A DNA stretch of 10,338 nt from Clostridiales bacterium UBA1770 (GCA_002315325.1 DCGU01000049.1:1-10338); one strand, 5' to 3'. Counted from the first letter of the stretch, positions 1 to 7,866 are shown. Made by a program: numbers and translations. The notes: generated by a model from the letters alone, not told the origin.

Positions 1-69
1 ACCGCACACCGCGCGCCGCCAACGTGTCCTGCAGTGCAGTTGATACGTTGGCGGCGCGCGGTGTGCGGT
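1..69. repeat. Perfect 25-bp inverted repeat at the window edge
   Basis: Bases 1-25 are the exact reverse complement of bases 45-69, separated by a 19-base loop (26-44). The right arm codes for conserved RecJ residues (TLAARGVR), while the left arm reads as non-RecJ sequence in the same frame. The position exactly at base 1 and the perfect match suggest a fold-back chimera at a contig end rather than a biological hairpin. That is inference; the repeat itself is seen directly. Confidence 0.9.
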
Positions 70-1820
70 TGATGATTACGGTGGATACCGGCATTACCGC
101 CAATTTGGAGGTTGATCACGCTGCGGAACGCGGCATTGATACCGTTGTCACGGACCATCACGAATGCCGTGAGCCGTTGCCGTCAGCCGTCGCTGTCGTG
201 AACCCGCACCGTGCCGACTGCAAATATCCGTTCAAGGATTTGGCCGGTGTCGGTGTCGTTTTCAAACTGATTTGTGCCGTCCGTATGAAACTGGATATAG
301 ACCGCGGCAGTTCTGTTTTGGACGGGTTGCGCGAGGTGTGTGATTTATACACCGACTTGGTTGCCGTCGGAACAATTGCCGACGTTATGCCGCTGGTCGA
401 CGAGAATCGTTTGATTGTGTCGCGCGGTTTGCAGCTGCTGGACGATTCGCCGCGGCTGGGTTTTTCCGCACTGATGACACAGGCAGGGAATGCACGCGCC
501 GACGGAAAAGAAAAGAAACGAAAAGTGAATTCTGCCTATATCGGGTATACGTTGGCACCCAGAATCAATGCGGCGGGACGAATCAGCAGTGCGGCCAAGG
601 CCGTGGAGCTGCTATTGGCAACGGATCCCGACGATGCTGCAGCCAAGGCAGAGGAACTGTGTGAAATCAACTTGCGCCGTCAGGAAGAGGAAAACCGTAT
701 TGCCGAACAGGCGGCAGTCAAGATTGAACAAACCTGCGATCTTTCACGCGATCACGTCATCGTACTGGAAGACGACGGCTGGATGCAGGGTATTATCGGA
801 ATCGTATCTTCCCGTATTACGGAAAAATACGGGCTGCCCTCTATCATGATTTCCTTTGACGGAACGACGCGCGGCGTCGACATGGCCGATGATATCGGCA
901 AGGGCTCCGGACGCAGCATCAAAGGCATGAATTTGGTGCAGGCCTTGACAGCCTGTGACGATTTACTGGTGCGTTTCGGCGGACACGAACTCGCAGCCGG
1001 ACTCAGTATCAAACGCGGCAAAATTGCAGAATTTCGCAAGCGTTTGAACGAATATGCCGTTGCGTCGCTCGGCAGTGAAAAACCGATGATTTCCATCGAC
1101 GCCGAATGCGAGGTGACGATGGATAATCTGACGATGGCGCTGACGCGTGAGATTGCCGGTATGGAACCGTTCGGTACCGGGAATCCCGCACCGAATTTCA
1201 TTTTGCGTCATGCAACGGTTGACCGCATTTCCGCCATCGGAAACGGCAAACACAGCAAAATGACGCTGACGGCCGACGGTGTCAGCATGACGGCAGTTTG
1301 GTTTTCCAAGCCCGTTTCAGTCCTGCCGTTCGGTGTCGGAGACTGCATTGACGTTTTGTTCCAATTGAACGTCAATGAATATCAGAACGTGACGACGCTG
1401 CAGATGTTAATCTGCGACGCTCATGTTGACGAATCATATCGGGAGCGGGCGGCCGCAGAAAGGGAAGCGTATAAAAATATCTGCGCCGGCGCCCTGTTTT
1501 CACCTGATGACGATTATTTGCCGGGACGCGATGATATCGCTAAAATGTATCTGTTCTTGAAGAATAAGGTGCGCATGGGCTGCAATACGTTTTCGGATAA
1601 AGTACTTTTGTCCGCTCTGCAGACCGACGATGCTGTCCGTATCAATTACGTCAAATTGCGGTATATCATTCGCGTACTGCAGGAATTAAATATTTGCGGT
1701 GTGGAGGAACCTTCTCCCGATATTTTCATCTTTGACGTCTATACCAACGCCGCAAAAACCAGTATTGAAAAATCATCCGTACTGCGCAAATTGCGCTCTC
1801 AATGTAAGGTTCAAAAATAA
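3..1820 (+). CDS. recJ: Single-stranded-DNA-specific exonuclease RecJ, 5'-truncated
   Basis: RecJ degrades single-stranded DNA 5' to 3' in recombinational and mismatch repair, using a two-metal DHH phosphoesterase core in the cytoplasm. Residues here count from the GTG at 24, which is not the true start because the frame is open to the window edge. A VDTG motif (20-23) and DHH triad (44-46) are followed by NPHR and an LAGVGVVFKL helix (about 60-82). The DHHA1 half follows: GIIGIVSSRI (about 256), GSGR (about 294) and FGGHELAAG (about 318), where H321 is a conserved His. An OB-like region and a C-terminal extension end at TAA 1818-1820. The N-terminal part with the first Asp motif (DYDxDG type) is missing, so roughly 100 residues lie outside. 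The first codons read RTPRAAN, unlike the EGYGL-type segment expected there, and coincide with an inverted repeat. Authentic coding probably begins near base 26. Family assignment is very secure. Confidence 0.95.
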   Translation, partial: RTPRAANVSCSAVDTLAARGVRLMITVDTGITANLEVDHAAERGIDTVVTDHHECREPLPSAVAVVNPHRADCKYPFKDLAGVGVVFKLICAVRMKLDIDRGSSVLDGLREVCDLYTDLVAVGTIADVMPLVDENRLIVSRGLQLLDDSPRLGFSALMTQAGNARADGKEKKRKVNSAYIGYTLAPRINAAGRISSAAKAVELLLATDPDDAAAKAEELCEINLRRQEEENRIAEQAAVKIEQTCDLSRDHVIVLEDDGWMQGIIGIVSSRITEKYGLPSIMISFDGTTRGVDMADDIGKGSGRSIKGMNLVQALTACDDLLVRFGGHELAAGLSIKRGKIAEFRKRLNEYAVASLGSEKPMISIDAECEVTMDNLTMALTREIAGMEPFGTGNPAPNFILRHATVDRISAIGNGKHSKMTLTADGVSMTAVWFSKPVSVLPFGVGDCIDVLFQLNVNEYQNVTTLQMLICDAHVDESYRERAAAEREAYKNICAGALFSPDDDYLPGRDDIAKMYLFLKNKVRMGCNTFSDKVLLSALQTDDAVRINYVKLRYIIRVLQELNICGVEEPSPDIFIFDVYTNAAKTSIEKSSVLRKLRSQCKVQK

Positions 1821-1834
1821 AAGAGGAAACGTTC

Positions 1835-4042
1835 ATGGAAACTGCTGCTCATTCGGATATTGCCGCATTGCTCAGCATGCTGCAAACAACCGGAAAAAAC
1901 TATGATATCGCCAAAATTGAGCAGGCTTACGCATATGCGGCCGATCTTCACGCCGGCCAGTCCCGCGCCAGCGGGGAGCCGTACATTTCTCATCCGATTG
2001 CCGTTGCCGAAATCGTTGCCGGTCTTGAACTGGATACCGATTCTATCTGTGCCGCGCTGCTCCACGATACGGTGGAGGACTGCTCGGATAAGACCGATAT
2101 CGCCAAAATAGAAAAACAGTTTGGGGCGCCCGTTGCGCAATTGGTGGACGGACTTACGAAAATCGTAACGCTTAACGTCGAAGATAAAGAAGAAGCGCAT
2201 ATTGAAAATCTGCGCAAGATGCTGTTGGCTATGTCGCACGACGTTCGCGTGATTTTTATCAAGCTGTGCGACAGACTTCATAATATGCGCACGCTGTATG
2301 CCAAGCCTGAAGCGCGCCGCCGCGTGATTGCTCTTGAAACGATGCAGGTTTACGCGCCGCTTGCCCACCGCTTGGGTATGCAAAAAATCAAAACCGAGCT
2401 TGAAAATTTGGGACTTTCCTATCTCGACCCCATCGGGTATGAGGAAGTCAAAAACGATATAGAAAGACGTTACGGTCAAAGTTTGAACCTGATTGAGAAC
2501 ATCCGTAACGAAATCAATGAAAAACTGAAGGAAACCATTCCCGAATTTACCCTGGAAGGCCGCATTAAATCGGTTTACAGCATTTATAAAAAAATGTACA
2601 ACCAGGATAAAAGTTTTGACGAAATATACGATTTTTATGCACTTCGTATTATTGTCAATACCGAGTTGGAATGTTATACGGCCCTCGGTATCATTCACGA
2701 AATGTTTAACTCCATGCCGGGGCGTTTCAAAGACTATATCTCCACGCCCAAACCCAACCTCTACCGTTCTTTACATACGACGGTCATCGGGCGTGACGGC
2801 ATTCCTTTTGAAGTGCAGATTCGTACCTGGGAAATGCACCACGAGGCCGAGTACGGTATCGCGGCGCACTGGAAGTACAAGTCAGGTGCGGCATCCAAGG
2901 AGGAAATGGATAAGAAACTGGAATGGGTTTCCCGTCTGATTGAAACCGAGAACGGTACACGCGACCCGGACGAGTTTATGAATGCGATCAAAACGGATAT
3001 CTTCCACGATGAGGTGTTCGTCTTTACGCCGCGCGGCGACGTATTCTCATTGCCGCAGGGCGCAAACGTCATTGACTTTGCGTTTTATATTCATTCCGAA
3101 GTCGGTAATAAGATGATCGGCGCCAAAATCAACGGGACCATCGTCCCCATCGACCACGTTTTGGAAAACGGTGAAATCGTGGAGATTTTGACGTCCAACG
3201 GCAGCAAGGGACCCAGCCGCGACTGGCTGACCATGGTGAAAACCAGTGAAGCGCGCAATAAAATTCGTCAGTGGTTCAAAAAAGAAAACCGTGCGGATAA
3301 TATTGAAGCGGGAAAGACCATGGTGGACAACGATATTCGCCGATACGCCAAACAGTTGACCGAAGCGGAACGCGGTGAGATGGCTGCTGCCGTTGCGGCG
3401 CGTATCGGTTACAGTTCTGCCGATGATATGTACAATGCACTCGGGTACGGCGGTTTATCGGTTTCCAAAATATCCACCAAACTGTTTGATGAATACAAAC
3501 GATTAACCGAAGCCGCACAACCGGTTCCCACGCTGGAAGACCTGCCGTTGGCAACACCCGATAAAATCAAAAAGACTAAGGCCGGAAACGGTGTTGTCAT
3601 TGACGGTGAGTCCGGATGTATGGTTAAGTTTGCCAAGTGCTGTAATCCTTTGCCCGGCGACGACATCGTTGGGTTTATCACCAAAGGGTTCGGTGTTTCG
3701 GTACACAAGTGCGATTGTCCTAACGTTACGGCAGCCCGTAACGCCCCCGATAATGCCGGTCGTTGGGTAAGCGCCCGTTGGGAAGGGCAAAACAGTCAAA
3801 GCGAATATACGGCCGTTTTGGCCGTTGTGGCATTCGACCGCATCGGTGTGATGGCCAATTTGGCAACGACACTGGCCGATTTGCGCGTATCCATCATGCA
3901 AATTGTAACGCGCCGCATCGGACAGGACCGTGTCTTGTTAAATATTCAAATTTCCTGCCGCAACGTCGAACACTTTAATTTAATCGGTGCGAAAATTAAA
4001 ACGGTGAAAGACGTCATTGACGTGACCCGCGGCGGTCAGTAA
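1835..4042 (+). CDS. rel: Bifunctional (p)ppGpp synthetase/hydrolase, long RSH protein (Rel)
   Basis: Rel makes and breaks (p)ppGpp, the stringent-response alarmone, on and off the ribosome. At 735 residues it has the normal long-RSH length. The HD hydrolase domain keeps H53, H77-D78, E81-D82 (HDTVED) and the DRLHN segment (146-150), so hydrolysis should be active. The synthetase domain has GRIKSVYSIYKKM (242-254), DFYALR (266-271) and FEVQIR (325-330). RFKD at 297-300 is the RxKD signature of bifunctional enzymes, as opposed to ExDD in synthetase-only RelA. A TGS domain (about 390-455), a Cys-rich region with CCNP and HKCDCPN (about 605-635) and a C-terminal ACT domain (about 660-733) complete it. 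AGAGG at 1822-1826 lies 8 bases before the ATG. The gene starts 14 bases after recJ; the apt gene that often separates the two in Firmicutes is absent. Confidence 0.97.
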   Translation: METAAHSDIAALLSMLQTTGKNYDIAKIEQAYAYAADLHAGQSRASGEPYISHPIAVAEIVAGLELDTDSICAALLHDTVEDCSDKTDIAKIEKQFGAPVAQLVDGLTKIVTLNVEDKEEAHIENLRKMLLAMSHDVRVIFIKLCDRLHNMRTLYAKPEARRRVIALETMQVYAPLAHRLGMQKIKTELENLGLSYLDPIGYEEVKNDIERRYGQSLNLIENIRNEINEKLKETIPEFTLEGRIKSVYSIYKKMYNQDKSFDEIYDFYALRIIVNTELECYTALGIIHEMFNSMPGRFKDYISTPKPNLYRSLHTTVIGRDGIPFEVQIRTWEMHHEAEYGIAAHWKYKSGAASKEEMDKKLEWVSRLIETENGTRDPDEFMNAIKTDIFHDEVFVFTPRGDVFSLPQGANVIDFAFYIHSEVGNKMIGAKINGTIVPIDHVLENGEIVEILTSNGSKGPSRDWLTMVKTSEARNKIRQWFKKENRADNIEAGKTMVDNDIRRYAKQLTEAERGEMAAAVAARIGYSSADDMYNALGYGGLSVSKISTKLFDEYKRLTEAAQPVPTLEDLPLATPDKIKKTKAGNGVVIDGESGCMVKFAKCCNPLPGDDIVGFITKGFGVSVHKCDCPNVTAARNAPDNAGRWVSARWEGQNSQSEYTAVLAVVAFDRIGVMANLATTLADLRVSIMQIVTRRIGQDRVLLNIQISCRNVEHFNLIGAKIKTVKDVIDVTRGGQ

Positions 4043-4063
4043 ACGAAAAAAAGGAGTACGCGT

Positions 4064-4522
4064 ATGAAAGCAGTTGTTCAAAGAGTCTCGCAGGCATCCG
4101 TCAGTGTGGATGGGCAGGTCATCGGTTCCTGCGGGAAGGGGTTCCTGGTTCTGCTCGGCGTTTTGCCGGAAGACACCAAGGAAACAGCTGACCTGATGCT
4201 GCAAAAAATCGTAAAATTGCGCGTATTCTGTGATGAAAATGGCAAAATGAATCTTTCCGTGAAAGACGTGGACGGGGAACTGCTCATTATTTCACAGTTC
4301 ACGCTGATGGCTAATTGCCGGCACGGCAACCGTCCCGACTTTTTCGGTGCCGCCGCACCGGCAATCGCCGAACCGTTATATAATTATTTTACCGAGCGTG
4401 CCGCCGAAGAAGTTCGTCACGTCGGGCACGGTCAATTCGGTGCCGACATGCAGGTTTCGCTGATCAACGACGGTCCGGTGACCATTATTTTAGATACCGA
4501 TATTTGGCTTGCGAAAGAATGA
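4064..4522 (+). CDS. dtd: D-aminoacyl-tRNA deacylase
   Basis: Dtd hydrolyses D-amino acids (and mischarged glycine) from tRNA, protecting translation in the cytoplasm. The 152-residue length fits the family (about 145-150). The sequence starts with the typical MKAVVQRV strand. It carries the SQFTL motif (77-81) followed by RHGNRPDF (87-93), and the Gly-cisPro motif in NDGPVT (135-140). These two motifs build the D-chirality-selective pocket across the dimer. The common GNRPSF form has D for S at residue 92 here, which I regard as a minor variation. AAGGAG at 4051-4056 lies 7 bases before the ATG. The gene is 21 bases after rel and 13 before hemZ, and rel-dtd adjacency is widespread in Firmicutes. 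Confidence 0.97.
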   Translation: MKAVVQRVSQASVSVDGQVIGSCGKGFLVLLGVLPEDTKETADLMLQKIVKLRVFCDENGKMNLSVKDVDGELLIISQFTLMANCRHGNRPDFFGAAAPAIAEPLYNYFTERAAEEVRHVGHGQFGADMQVSLINDGPVTIILDTDIWLAKE

Positions 4523-4526
4523 GGAG
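4521..4526 (+). promoter_or_regulatory. Ribosome binding site deciding the hemZ start
   Basis: GAGGAG overlaps the dtd stop codon (4520-4522) and ends 9 bases before the ATG at 4536. It favours this ATG over the in-frame TTG at 4509, which would lie inside dtd without its own SD. Confidence 0.75.
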
Positions 4527-4535
4527 AAGAACGTA

Positions 4536-6023
4536 ATGAAGCTGCAGTTAACAGGGAACGTGAACGTATATTACGTGCAAACGCTTTGCATGGTTTTTTT
4601 CCCCGGCACTCATTTCAATGATACGGTTACGGATAAGGAGGAACCGTCGCTGAAATTGGATATGACCGAAAGCGCCGAAGGCGTAACCGTCAAGGTGACG
4701 GCGGGATTTCACGGACAGCGGGTTAAAAAGACCGCGTTCCGTGCCAAAACGGATGAGTCGATCGATAAAACCAGAAAAGTTGCCGTCGGCGACGCCGTAG
4801 TCGGTGCATTTGAAGAGTTGTTGTCCTATAAGCCTGCTTGGGGTATGCTGACCGGTGTCAGACCTTCCAAGGTGGCGACGGAACTTTTGAACGAAGGTTT
4901 CAGTAAAACGCGTGTCAAAAAAATGCTGACGACCGATTATTTGGTGACCCCGAAGAAGGCTGCGCTGGCGACCGAAGTGGCCCTGGCGGAAAAGAAGATT
5001 ATCGGCGTGCCTGATAAACAGGACTGCAGTGTGTATATCTCCATTCCGTTTTGTCCTTCCCGGTGTTCCTACTGTTCTTTCGTTGCCTATACGACGAAAA
5101 AATTGTTGGATATGATTCCGGACTACGTGGAACGGCTGTTGGTTGACGTCAGAAAGACGTTTGCACTGATTCGTGAACTCGGTCTTCACGTGCAGTCCAT
5201 TTATATCGGCGGCGGTACACCGACGGTATTGACTGCCGAACAGCTGAAGCGGCTGCTCTCGGAAATCAATGCGGACTACGATTTGTCCACCGTGCGTGAA
5301 TTTACGTTGGAAGCCGGAAGACCGGACACGATTACGGCGGAAAAATTGAACGTTGCGGCTTCTCTCGGTGTGAATCGTATCAGCGTCAATCCGCAAACGT
5401 TGTCCGACAGTGTGCTGCAGGAGATCGGTCGTAAACATACGGTGGCAGATTTTCTGCGTGCATACGAAACGGCACGTGCGTCCGGTATCCCCTGTATCAA
5501 TACGGATTTGATTGCCGGCCTGCCGACGGACGATTTTGACACGTTTTCCGATTCATTTGATAAAATCCTTGAGCTGGATCCCGAAAACGTGACGGTGCAT
5601 ACGTTTTGTGTTAAGCGCGCTGCCGAAATTCGTCAGCAGAATCGTCAGGTTTACTCTTTGCGCGGCGGCGATGCCGGAAAATGCGTGGATTATTCCCAGA
5701 TGCAGGCAATTCGTCACGGCTTCAATCCCTACTATATGTATCGGCAAAAGAATACCGTCGGTAACTTTGAAAACGTCGGGTTTGCCAAGGAAGGATTCGA
5801 GGGCCTGTACAACATCTATATGATGGAAGAAGTTCATTCTATTTTTGCCGTGGGCGCCGGTGCCGTTTCCAAGATGGTGGATTGGCAGCCGCAGGACGGC
5901 GGAAAAACGCGCATCGAGCGGTTATTCTATCCCAAATACCCGTATGAGTATCTCGGGAACGAATTTGCCGACGGCTTACTTGCGCAAGCCCGCGCATTTT
6001 ATGCGGAAATAATGAATCGATAA
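4536..6023 (+). CDS. hemZ: Radical-SAM coproporphyrinogen III dehydrogenase-like protein HemZ
   Basis: HemZ belongs to the HemN/HemW radical-SAM group. It is described in Bacillus as an oxygen-independent coproporphyrinogen III dehydrogenase for heme synthesis, though its activity is less firmly shown than HemN's. At 495 residues it matches HemZ length (about 500). An N-terminal domain precedes WGMLTGVRPSK (102-112), a stretch typical of HemZ. The radical-SAM core follows: YISIPFC with CxxxCxxC at C173, C177 and C180 for the 4Fe-4S cluster, the GGGTPT SAM motif (225-230) and LEAGRPDT (258-265). The FCPSRCSYCSF form is that of the HemN/HemW/HemZ family. No other heme gene is in the window, so a heme role is inferred from family only; a HemW-like heme chaperone is the alternative. 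In many Firmicutes hisS-aspS follow hemZ; here an amidohydrolase does. Confidence 0.92.
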   Translation: MKLQLTGNVNVYYVQTLCMVFFPGTHFNDTVTDKEEPSLKLDMTESAEGVTVKVTAGFHGQRVKKTAFRAKTDESIDKTRKVAVGDAVVGAFEELLSYKPAWGMLTGVRPSKVATELLNEGFSKTRVKKMLTTDYLVTPKKAALATEVALAEKKIIGVPDKQDCSVYISIPFCPSRCSYCSFVAYTTKKLLDMIPDYVERLLVDVRKTFALIRELGLHVQSIYIGGGTPTVLTAEQLKRLLSEINADYDLSTVREFTLEAGRPDTITAEKLNVAASLGVNRISVNPQTLSDSVLQEIGRKHTVADFLRAYETARASGIPCINTDLIAGLPTDDFDTFSDSFDKILELDPENVTVHTFCVKRAAEIRQQNRQVYSLRGGDAGKCVDYSQMQAIRHGFNPYYMYRQKNTVGNFENVGFAKEGFEGLYNIYMMEEVHSIFAVGAGAVSKMVDWQPQDGGKTRIERLFYPKYPYEYLGNEFADGLLAQARAFYAEIMNR

Positions 6024-6037
6024 ACGATAAGCGATAA
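6017..6037 (+). repeat. Three tandem 7-bp units (NCGATAA) giving TAA in all three frames
   Basis: The units are tcgataa, acgataa and gcgataa. The first TAA (6021) ends hemZ. The next two (6028, 6035) fall in the other two frames because the period is 7. The block directly precedes the SD of the next gene. Confidence 0.8.
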
Positions 6038-6046
6038 GGAAGAATT

Positions 6047-7333
6047 ATGAAATATCTTTTTAAAAATGCTTCTCTTTTGCCGGAATACGGATATGCGGGT
6101 GCTGTTTATCTCGTCGTTGACGGGAAAACCATTACCTACGTCGGAACCGAACGGCCTGCGGGTGATTGGACGCGTGAAATCGACTGTCACGGTATGCTTT
6201 TGATGCCTGCTTTCTATAATGCACATTGTCATTGCGCCATGACGCTGTTTCGCGGCTACGGGGAAGACTTGCCGCTGCAGCGCTGGCTGAACGAGAAAAT
6301 TTTCCCCGCCGAAGAACGCCTCTCGGACGAATCCGTCTACTGGGCTTCCAAGCTGGCCATTGCCGAAATGATTAAAAACGGCATCGTATCCTTTACGGAT
6401 ATGTATTTCTTTATTGACGCAACGGCGCGTGCTGTTTTGGAAACCGGTGTTAAGGCCAATTTGTCCCGGTGTATCGTTTCTTTTGACCCTGATATTGATA
6501 TGGCGGCAGACAACCGCATGAATGAGGCAAAGGCGCTGGTGCCGGAATATCATATGGCAGGGGATGGCAGACTTCGTATCGATATGTCGCTGCATGCCGA
6601 ATACACCAACGTGGAAAAGGCCTGCCGCTACGTTGCCGACTATACGGCCGCCAACAAACTGCGTATGCATATTCATTTGTCGGAAACCGAACAGGAAGTG
6701 AAAGACTGCTTTGGGCGTCACGGTGTGTCTCCCGTTCAATTCTTTGAAAACACCGGTGTGCTTGATTGTCCGACAACGGCAGCACATTGCGTTTGGGTCA
6801 ATGAAGACGATATGGATATTTTGCGGGAAAAGAACGTTTTCGTTGCCCATAACCCCGTCAGCAACTTAAAACTCGGCAGCGGTGTGATGCCTATGCCGCG
6901 TATGTTGGAAAAGGGACTTCGTGTTTGCATCGGTACCGACGGCGTCGCTTCCAACAACCGTTTGGACGTTTTGCGTGATATGCAAACGGCGGCCATTCTG
7001 CACAAGGGCGTGCAGCGGCAGCCTGATTGTACGCACGCTGCCGATATGATTGCGCTTGCGACACGCAACGGTGCGCTTTCACAGGGCAGAGACGATTGCG
7101 GTTTAATTGGGGTGGGGTGCGCCGCCGATTTGATATTGGTGGATACCAATGCACCGCATAACCGCCCGTCTTTTGACCCCTATGCGTCTCTGTGTTACAG
7201 CGTTGACGCATCCGATATTCGTATGACGATGGCAGACGGTGTCATCCTGTATGAAAACGGTGAATATACCACCATCGATATGGAACGGGTGATGGCGAAT
7301 GCAGAGCGTGTGTTTGACGGCTATTTTAAATAA
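6047..7333 (+). CDS. mtaD: Amidohydrolase of the 5-methylthioadenosine/S-adenosylhomocysteine deaminase family
   Basis: Members deaminate the adenine of 5'-methylthioadenosine, S-adenosylhomocysteine or, in some lineages, 5'-deoxyadenosine, to inosine derivatives in the cytoplasm. The 428 residues match the usual length. Metal and catalytic positions of this amidohydrolase class are visible: HCH at H60/H62, H183, HIHLSETE with H210 and E213, AAHC with H247, and GTDGVASNN with D298. These align by eye with the Zn ligands and acid/base residues of the Thermotoga maritima enzyme, so the enzyme should be active. AAGGAAG at 6036-6042 precedes the ATG by 4 bases. The gene lies between hemZ and the HU gene. 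Related enzymes act on guanine, cytosine or triazines, and substrate cannot be fixed from sequence alone; SAM by-product salvage is the best guess. Confidence 0.85.
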   Translation: MKYLFKNASLLPEYGYAGAVYLVVDGKTITYVGTERPAGDWTREIDCHGMLLMPAFYNAHCHCAMTLFRGYGEDLPLQRWLNEKIFPAEERLSDESVYWASKLAIAEMIKNGIVSFTDMYFFIDATARAVLETGVKANLSRCIVSFDPDIDMAADNRMNEAKALVPEYHMAGDGRLRIDMSLHAEYTNVEKACRYVADYTAANKLRMHIHLSETEQEVKDCFGRHGVSPVQFFENTGVLDCPTTAAHCVWVNEDDMDILREKNVFVAHNPVSNLKLGSGVMPMPRMLEKGLRVCIGTDGVASNNRLDVLRDMQTAAILHKGVQRQPDCTHAADMIALATRNGALSQGRDDCGLIGVGCAADLILVDTNAPHNRPSFDPYASLCYSVDASDIRMTMADGVILYENGEYTTIDMERVMANAERVFDGYFK

Positions 7334-7351
7334 AGTAAATTGGGTGCGAAA

Positions 7352-7624
7352 ATGAACAAAAAAGAATTAATTTGTGCCGTTTCCCAAAAAACAGGCATGC
7401 CCAAAAAAGACGTGGATACCATCTTGGCTGACGTACTGGACACCGTCGTCGACTGTTTGCGTAACGGCGAAAAAGTACAGTTGTCCGGCTTCGGAACGTT
7501 TGAAATGAAAAAGCGTGCCGCTAAAAAAGCCCGTAATCCAAGAACCGGGGACACGGTCGATATTCCCGAAACGTCCCGTCCTGCCTTCGCACCGGGAAAA
7601 GATATGAAAGGTTTGGTCAAATGA
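7352..7624 (+). CDS. hup: HU-family DNA-binding protein
   Basis: HU is a dimeric nucleoid protein that bends and compacts DNA. This 90-residue protein has the standard HU length. It begins MNKKELICAVSQKTG and carries GFGTFE (46-51) and the DNA-arm motif RNPRTG (61-66), with P63 at the place of the intercalating proline, then RPAFAPGKDMKGLV at the C-terminus. The ATG at 7352 is preferred over an in-frame TTG at 7340 because the protein then begins exactly as HU proteins do. The SD is weak: GGTG (7343-7346), five bases upstream. The gene is 18 bases after mtaD and overlaps rqcP by 4 bases (ATGA). HU rather than IHF is favoured by the sequence and the single-gene form. Confidence 0.96.
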   Translation: MNKKELICAVSQKTGMPKKDVDTILADVLDTVVDCLRNGEKVQLSGFGTFEMKKRAAKKARNPRTGDTVDIPETSRPAFAPGKDMKGLVK

Positions 7625-7866
7625 GATTAGATAAATATTTGAAAGTGTCGCGTATTATCAAGCGTCGGACGGTTGCCAACGAGGCCTGCGATGACGCCCA
7701 CGTGACGGCAAACGGCCGCCCCGCCAAGGCTTCGTATGACGTAAAAGTCGGGGACGTGCTTGAAATCGGATTCGGGCAGCACACGTTGCGGATTCGCGTA
7801 AAGGCCGTCAATGAAATTGTCGGCAAAGCAGACGCATCATCCCTGTACGAAGTGATTGATAACTGA
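7621..7866 (+). CDS. rqcP: S4-domain ribosome-associated quality-control factor RqcP (YabO family)
   Basis: RqcP (formerly YabO) binds stalled 50S subunits and, with RqcH, drives addition of C-terminal Ala tails that mark stuck nascent chains for degradation. It is related to the Hsp15 heat-shock protein. The 81 residues match the family. The S4 RNA-binding fold starts at the first residue: MRLDKYLKVSRIIKRRT (1-17), then NGRPAKASYDVKVGD (31-45), which closely resembles Bacillus YabO. Its ATG overlaps the HU stop (ATGA, 7621-7624), indicating translational coupling. AAAGG at 7607-7611 inside the HU gene can serve as SD. A DivIC-type gene follows, as in the Bacillus yabO-yabP-yabQ-divIC cluster, but without the sporulation genes yabP and yabQ. 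Confidence 0.93.
   Translation: MRLDKYLKVSRIIKRRTVANEACDDAHVTANGRPAKASYDVKVGDVLEIGFGQHTLRIRVKAVNEIVGKADASSLYEVIDN

Noticed and set aside
1811..2698. Long open frame (295 codons) on the - strand opposite rel
   Set aside because: It lies wholly opposite a certain gene, has no SD or recognisable domain, and is explained by rare use of TTA, CTA and TCA codons on the sense strand. The same holds for - strand frames at 4548-5438 and 5999-6850.
4325..4345. Dtd motif GNRPDF instead of the usual GNRPSF as a sign of an inactive enzyme
   Set aside because: The SQFTL and Gly-cisPro (NDGPVT) elements that form the active site are intact, so one change at this position is weak evidence.
4509..4535. Upstream TTG start for hemZ, adding nine residues and overlapping dtd
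   Set aside because: The GAGGAG at 4521-4526 is correctly placed for the ATG at 4536, and the extra residues (MRKNEEKNV) are just translated SD region.
7203..7231. TTGACG inside mtaD as a possible -35 box for the HU gene
   Set aside because: At 17-base spacing the -10 position reads ACGATG, which is no match.
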